Positions 60,984 through 64,000 of a stretch of DNA of 64,000 nt are shown here, piece after piece; the stretch's first letter is position 1; the number at the start of each line of letters is the position of its first letter. Made by a program: the position numbers and the translations under genes. Origin of the DNA: CAXBDP01 sp964598395 (GTDB lineage Bacteria > Bacteroidota > Bacteroidia > Cytophagales > Cyclobacteriaceae); NCBI GenBank assembly GCA_964598395.1, contig CAZRBW010000009.1, forward strand, positions 1 through 64,000, in the 5' to 3' direction. The notes beneath the pieces were generated by a model. That model did no database searches and had not been told where the DNA came from. It saw only the letters and a list, made by a program, of their open reading frames with translations.

Positions 60984-63479
60984 TTATACATTCTTTTCAC
61001 TTGGACTTTTTTCTTCTACCAAATGAAATTTGAATGGCTTTTTAATTTGTTCTTTTTCTAAAGCTAACTCAAGCACTTCATCGGCTGTTTTCACATAATG
61101 AAAAATCAGTCCTTTGGTGTATGTTTCTCCTATCTCTTCGACATCACGCTTGTTACGTTCGCAAAGCAAAATTTCTTTCATCCCAGACCTTTTAGCAGCT
61201 AGGATTTTTTCTTTGATACCACCAACTGGCAATACTCTACCGGTAAGTGTGATTTCGCCTGTCATGGCTAATTTATCTTTAACACTGCGCTGAGTTAATA
61301 AGGATGTCAATGCAGCTAACATCGTAATGCCAGCCGAAGGGCCGTCTTTTGGTACAGCTCCTGCAGGCACGTGTACATGCAATAAATACTGATCGAAAAT
61401 ACGGTGATCTATATTCAACACATCCGCTCTTGATCGTAACCAAGAAAGTGCTGTGATAGCCGACTCTTTCATTACATCGCCAAGTTGACCTGAAAGGGTA
61501 ACATTGCCCTTACCACGGCTAGCATTAGTTTCAATAAATAGAATCTCGCCGCCAACAGAAGTCCATGCCAAGCCCGTTGCAACACCTGGGATTAAATTAT
61601 TCTCGTAAATCTCCCTATCAAAGATTTCAGCTCCTAATATTTCAGGAACGTCGGTAACAAGGATTTTTGGCTTGAATTCAATATCCATTGCTTTTTTCTT
61701 GGCGATATGGCGAACTACCGAGCCTATTTTTCGCTCCAAGTTTCTCACACCCGATTCGCGAGTATAGTGATCGATAATTTTGATAATTGCTTTGTTGTCT
61801 ATCGTAATATCCTTGCCAGTAAGTCCATGTTCAGTTCTTTGCTTTGGAATTAGATGCTTCTTAGCAATTTGAACTTTCTCTTCTAGTGTATATCCAGTAA
61901 TTTCAATAATCTCCATTCTATCGCGCAATGCTGGCTGAATGGTTTCTAATGAATTGGCTGTTGCAATAAACAATACTTTAGAGAGGTCGTATTCCACCTC
62001 CAAGTAATTGTCTGTAAATGCATTGTTTTGCTCTGGATCCAACACTTCCAATAAAGCTGAACTTGGATCGCCTCTGAAATTGGAATTTACTTTATCAATC
62101 TCATCCAATACAAATACTGGATTGCTTGATTTTACTTTCTTTATATTTTGAATCACCTTTCCTGGCATTGCGCCAATGTAGGTTTTTCTGTGTCCTCTTA
62201 TTTCGGCTTCATCGTGCACTCCACCAAGTGACATCCGAATATACTTTCTATTGAGTGCTTTGGCGATAGACTTACCGAGAGATGTCTTACCAACGCCTGG
62301 AGGACCGTAAAGGCATAGAATAGGACCCTTGAGATCATTTTTAAGTTTGAGTACTGCTAAATACTCAATGATGCGGTCTTTCACTTTTTCAAGCCCAAAA
62401 TGATCCGAATCTAAAATTTTTCTAGCTCTATTAAGATCAAAATTGTCCTTGGTGAAATCATTCCATGGCAGATCAACCATTAACTCAGCATAGTTCATCG
62501 AAACAGGAAACTCAGCGGCTGCTGGATTTATTCTAGACAGTTTGTCAAGCTCTTTGTTGAAGTGCTTTTCAACCTCTTTAGACCATTTCTTAGTTTTACC
62601 TTTTGCTCGCAGTTCTTCAACTTCTTTTTCAGGCCCATCGAAACCTAGCTCATCCTGCAGCACTTTCATTTGCTGACGGAGATAGTAATCCCTTTGCTGC
62701 TGATCTATATCTGTATGAACCTTATTTTGAATCTCTTGGCGAAGCTCCAACATTTGGATGTCGCGCATCATGTACTCCAAAAGCAAAGTAGCTCTTTTAT
62801 AACCATTGTTAGTTTCAAGTAGCAATTGCTTTTCTTTTACTTCTGCGTTTACATTGCTCGACAAAAAATGAGTAAGGAAAATAGGGCTTTCAATATTATC
62901 TAGGGCAACTTGTGCTTCTTGAGGAATTTCAGGATTAAGCTTCAAAATCTTGTTTGCGGACTCTCTGATAGAAGATACTATAGCCTTAAAATCCTTATTG
63001 TTCTTTTTGGGAAAATCTTCGTTAAGTTTCTCAATCTTGGCTACTATATAGGGTTCATCTTTTTTGAACTCAGTTACATTGAATCGAGATTTTCCTTGAA
63101 TGATTATAGTGGTGTTGCCATCAGGCAAAACAAGCATTTTGATAATTTTTGCAATTGTTCCTACTGTATACAAATCAGCAGAACCTGGCTCATCAGCTTT
63201 AGGATTCTTTTGTGCAATTACGCCTAAAGTTCTATCACCTTTGTAAGCCTTTTTTACAAGCCTAATTGACTTTTGTCTTCCAACAGTAATTGGAATGATG
63301 ACACCAGGAAATAAAACTGTATTACGCACTGGAAGAATACCAATTTCACTTGGCAATACTTCAGTGTCCGCTTCACCATTATATTCAGTAGAAATTACCT
63401 GTACTAAATCTCCAGAATCATCTTCTCTCATATCGGATATCATCAAAGACTGGAAATAATTATTATTTTGATTATTCAT
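60984..63479 (-). CDS. lon: ATP-dependent Lon protease
   Basis: An 831-residue LonA. The N-terminal substrate domain (LPSEIGILPVRNTVLFPGVI) is followed by the AAA+ module with Walker A GPPGVGKTSLGKS and Walker B NPVFVLDEIDK, and by the protease domain with catalytic Ser715 (GPSAGITM) and Lys758 (GGIKEK). Both catalytic residues are intact. A short N-terminal acidic stretch and a charged C-terminal tail extend it slightly past the E. coli protein. It probably leads the lon-hslU-DUF4421 operon. The upstream spacer carries palindromes and a TGGCAC/TTGA promoter-like pair. Confidence 0.96.
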   Translation of the reverse strand: MNNQNNNYFQSLMISDMREDDSGDLVQVISTEYNGEADTEVLPSEIGILPVRNTVLFPGVIIPITVGRQKSIRLVKKAYKGDRTLGVIAQKNPKADEPGSADLYTVGTIAKIIKMLVLPDGNTTIIIQGKSRFNVTEFKKDEPYIVAKIEKLNEDFPKKNNKDFKAIVSSIRESANKILKLNPEIPQEAQVALDNIESPIFLTHFLSSNVNAEVKEKQLLLETNNGYKRATLLLEYMMRDIQMLELRQEIQNKVHTDIDQQQRDYYLRQQMKVLQDELGFDGPEKEVEELRAKGKTKKWSKEVEKHFNKELDKLSRINPAAAEFPVSMNYAELMVDLPWNDFTKDNFDLNRARKILDSDHFGLEKVKDRIIEYLAVLKLKNDLKGPILCLYGPPGVGKTSLGKSIAKALNRKYIRMSLGGVHDEAEIRGHRKTYIGAMPGKVIQNIKKVKSSNPVFVLDEIDKVNSNFRGDPSSALLEVLDPEQNNAFTDNYLEVEYDLSKVLFIATANSLETIQPALRDRMEIIEITGYTLEEKVQIAKKHLIPKQRTEHGLTGKDITIDNKAIIKIIDHYTRESGVRNLERKIGSVVRHIAKKKAMDIEFKPKILVTDVPEILGAEIFDREIYENNLIPGVATGLAWTSVGGEILFIETNASRGKGNVTLSGQLGDVMKESAITALSWLRSRADVLNIDHRIFDQYLLHVHVPAGAVPKDGPSAGITMLAALTSLLTQRSVKDKLAMTGEITLTGRVLPVGGIKEKILAAKRSGMKEILLCERNKRDVEEIGETYTKGLIFHYVKTADEVLELALEKEQIKKPFKFHLVEEKSPSEKNV

Positions 63480-63548
63480 AAATAAATGTCTGCTTGATTA
63501 AGAAGAGTGGCCAATACTGAAGCCAATCGCTCTATTTGAATAGCATAT

Positions 63549-63654
63549 TGTCAATAGAAGTGCCAATGTGACAACTGACACACTGATTCCTTAATTTAAG
63601 GAATTATTAATAATACCGTGACAAAGCCGCACAATAATGCTGATAATTTGTCAC
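63549..63654 (-). promoter_or_regulatory. Upstream region of lon: -24/-12-like pair and inverted repeats
   Basis: On the minus strand, TGGCAC (63565-63560), five bases and TTGACA (63554-63549) copy the sigma-54 spacing, but the -12 box is TTGA instead of TTGC. Upstream are two TGACA units (63569-63580 region), a perfect 19-bp palindrome with 9-bp arms (63586-63604), and a perfect inverted repeat GTGACAAA (63618-63625) / TTTGTCAC (63647-63654). Initiation near 63539 would leave a leader of about 60 nt. Confidence 0.4.
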
Positions 63655-63663
63655 ATGGAAATG

Positions 63664-64000
63664 CTAGCTGAATAGCTTAAAGATATCATTTCCAATTACG
63701 AGCACCATTAAAACAAGGAGCATAAGCATCCCTACTTTCTGTGAGTTCTCTAGAAACTTGTCTGATGGCTTTCGACCAGAAATCATTTCATAAAGAAGAA
63801 ACACTACATGTCCGCCATCTAATGCTGGAATCGGCAACAAGTTCATAAATGCCAATACCATTGAAATAAATGCAGTTGCTGACCAAAATCTTACCCAATC
63901 CCATTTTGGACCAAAAATTTTAGCAATACCGATCGGACCACTTGCTTTGCTTGGAGAAATATCTCCGCTAATCATTTTACCAATCCCTATTGCATTTAGA
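63664..64000 (-). CDS. rseP: RseP-type site-2 metalloprotease, C-terminal part, cut by window edge
   Basis: The frame is open through base 64000, so the N-terminus, including the HExxH site, lies outside. The 111 visible residues contain the family segment SGPIGIAKIFG, a membrane helix FISMVLAFMNLLPIPALDGG with the LDG zinc-ligand motif, and a final helix (MLMLLVLMVLVIGNDIFKLF). RseP cleaves anti-sigma factors and signal-peptide remnants in the inner membrane. The spacer to lon is 184 bp, so lon likely has its own promoter. Confidence 0.88.
   Translation of the reverse strand, partial: LNAIGIGKMISGDISPSKASGPIGIAKIFGPKWDWVRFWSATAFISMVLAFMNLLPIPALDGGHVVFLLYEMISGRKPSDKFLENSQKVGMLMLLVLMVLVIGNDIFKLFS

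Noticed and set aside
59557..63479. Long plus-strand open frames opposite lon and hslU
   Set aside because: Shadows of the conserved minus-strand genes, with no start context or family features.

Overview
The window is about 39% GC (estimated by eye), densely coded on both strands, and looks like the chromosome of a Cytophagales-type member of the Bacteroidota. Four signs support this. LpxC and FabZ are fused into one protein. PorX, the PglZ-domain response regulator of type IX secretion, is present. Arginine is made through the acylated-citrulline route (ArgF'-type carbamoyltransferase). Several promoters fit the TTG / TAnnTTTG pattern of this phylum, and genes lack Shine-Dalgarno sequences. 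No rRNA, tRNA, CRISPR array, intact insertion sequence or prophage was seen; this is core chromosome.

Layout. 1-10.5 kb: a secreted FKBP isomerase, a very large secreted Asp-box repeat protein, a membrane-anchored alpha/beta hydrolase, a cold-shock-domain protein, an outer-membrane barrel and an ABC-F ATPase. 10.6-17 kb: DUF427, a PLP decarboxylase, a serine hydrolase, and the block porX-tsaE-ald. 17-22.2 kb: an HD phosphohydrolase followed by lpxD, lpxC-fabZ, lpxA and an ABC ATPase (lipid A synthesis). 22.2-28.6 kb: small lipoproteins, mutS2, and a DUF58 / membrane protein / VWA operon. 28.6-38.4 kb: GH3-like protein with LysE exporter, yggS, a RecD-like helicase, thioesterase, two Nudix proteins, coaD and pyrE. 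38.5-49 kb: TIGR02757, LysM protein, NfeD protease, kdsB, NRDE protein, SDR, a lipoprotein and a hybrid histidine kinase. 49-57.3 kb: an eight-gene arginine operon running GNAT-argG-argC-argD-argF'-argB-argE-like-argH. 57.3-58 kb: a gene-poor stretch of degenerate hairpins. 58-64 kb: sixA-like phosphatase and the operon lon-hslU-DUF4421, with rseP cut by the right edge.

The most unusual signal is not a gene. The octamer GCGGGAGG occurs 37 times exactly (16 on the + strand, 21 on the - strand), about one per 1.7 kb, where base composition predicts about 0.5. It is spread over unrelated genes, uses all three reading frames, shows no chromosome-strand preference, but follows the coding strand in 27 of 33 genic cases. 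It behaves like a Chi-type recombination signal or a DNA-uptake signal. I know of no description of this octamer in this phylum.
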